A stretch of DNA of 32,442 bases from an uncultured Bacteroidales bacterium. Lineage in GTDB: Bacteria > Bacteroidota > Bacteroidia > Bacteroidales > Paludibacteraceae. Positions 32,399 through 32,442 of the stretch are shown here, in pieces (the first letter of the stretch is position 1; each line of letters begins with the position of its first letter). A model generated the notes under the pieces. The model saw nothing but the letters and a program-made list of their open reading frames with translations, did no database searches and was not told the origin of the DNA. The translations under genes were made by a program, and so were the position numbers. The DNA lies in assembly GCA_944321155.1 (NCBI GenBank), contig CALUKG010000014.1, positions 1 to 32,442 on the forward strand, read 5' to 3'.

Positions 32399-32442
32399 GA
32401 GTTGATTTATCTGACTAAATTGTTAATTCCGTAAATTTTTGA

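Overview
The window is chromosomal DNA of a Bacteroidales bacterium, probably Bacteroidaceae or Prevotellaceae. The evidence is AT-rich coding sequence, no strong Shine-Dalgarno sites, and promoters of the Bacteroidetes type (TTG/TTTG, 19-20 nt, TAnnTTTG). The gene content fits as well: a long-tailed ribosomal S16, the DUF4271-hemD-rnpA-yidD block, and a Na+-pumping decarboxylase beta subunit with its biotin carrier. No rRNA, tRNA, CRISPR array or complete insertion sequence was seen.

Layout. (1) 1-1700 is a degraded or poorly conserved margin. It holds one secreted protein of unknown function, a nested inverted-repeat element that may be a structured RNA, a 34-residue zinc-ribbon ORF, and a gene frameshifted at an A/T homopolymer. 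(2) 1702-9350 is a tripartite RND efflux operon (minus strand) divergent from a LytS/LytTR-type two-component system. Between them lies a 15-bp direct repeat with a 21-bp period, which suits a LytTR regulator. The response regulator is broken by a 182-bp MITE-like element with a 3-bp target duplication. (3) 9343-11835 holds ribD and a cardiolipin synthase. (4) 11901-13093 is a MarR-ferredoxin-thioredoxin redox operon whose promoter lies inside a perfect 17-bp inverted repeat. (5) 13186-18915 holds a small outer-membrane barrel, guaA, an NlpC/P60 peptidase and priA. (6) 18893-25336 is a compact polysaccharide cassette: Wzx, Wzy, GT2, GT4 and a GT4-GT2 fusion. Its first gene overlaps a thiamine-binding-protein gene. 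(7) 25326-30182 is housekeeping: the thiamine-binding protein, rpsP, DUF1294, trmD, yidD, rnpA, hemD, DUF4271 and a LOG-family hydrolase. (8) 30321-32398 is the end of a decarboxylase sodium-pump operon. Its biotin carrier has two tandem biotinyl domains.

The strongest observations are the MITE-broken regulator next to its probable operator and efflux target, the double-biotinyl carrier protein, the redox operon with a self-evident operator, the fused bifunctional glycosyltransferase, and the hairpin element at 736-828. No single wholly new system is proven. Family assignments rest on motif recognition by eye, without database searches.
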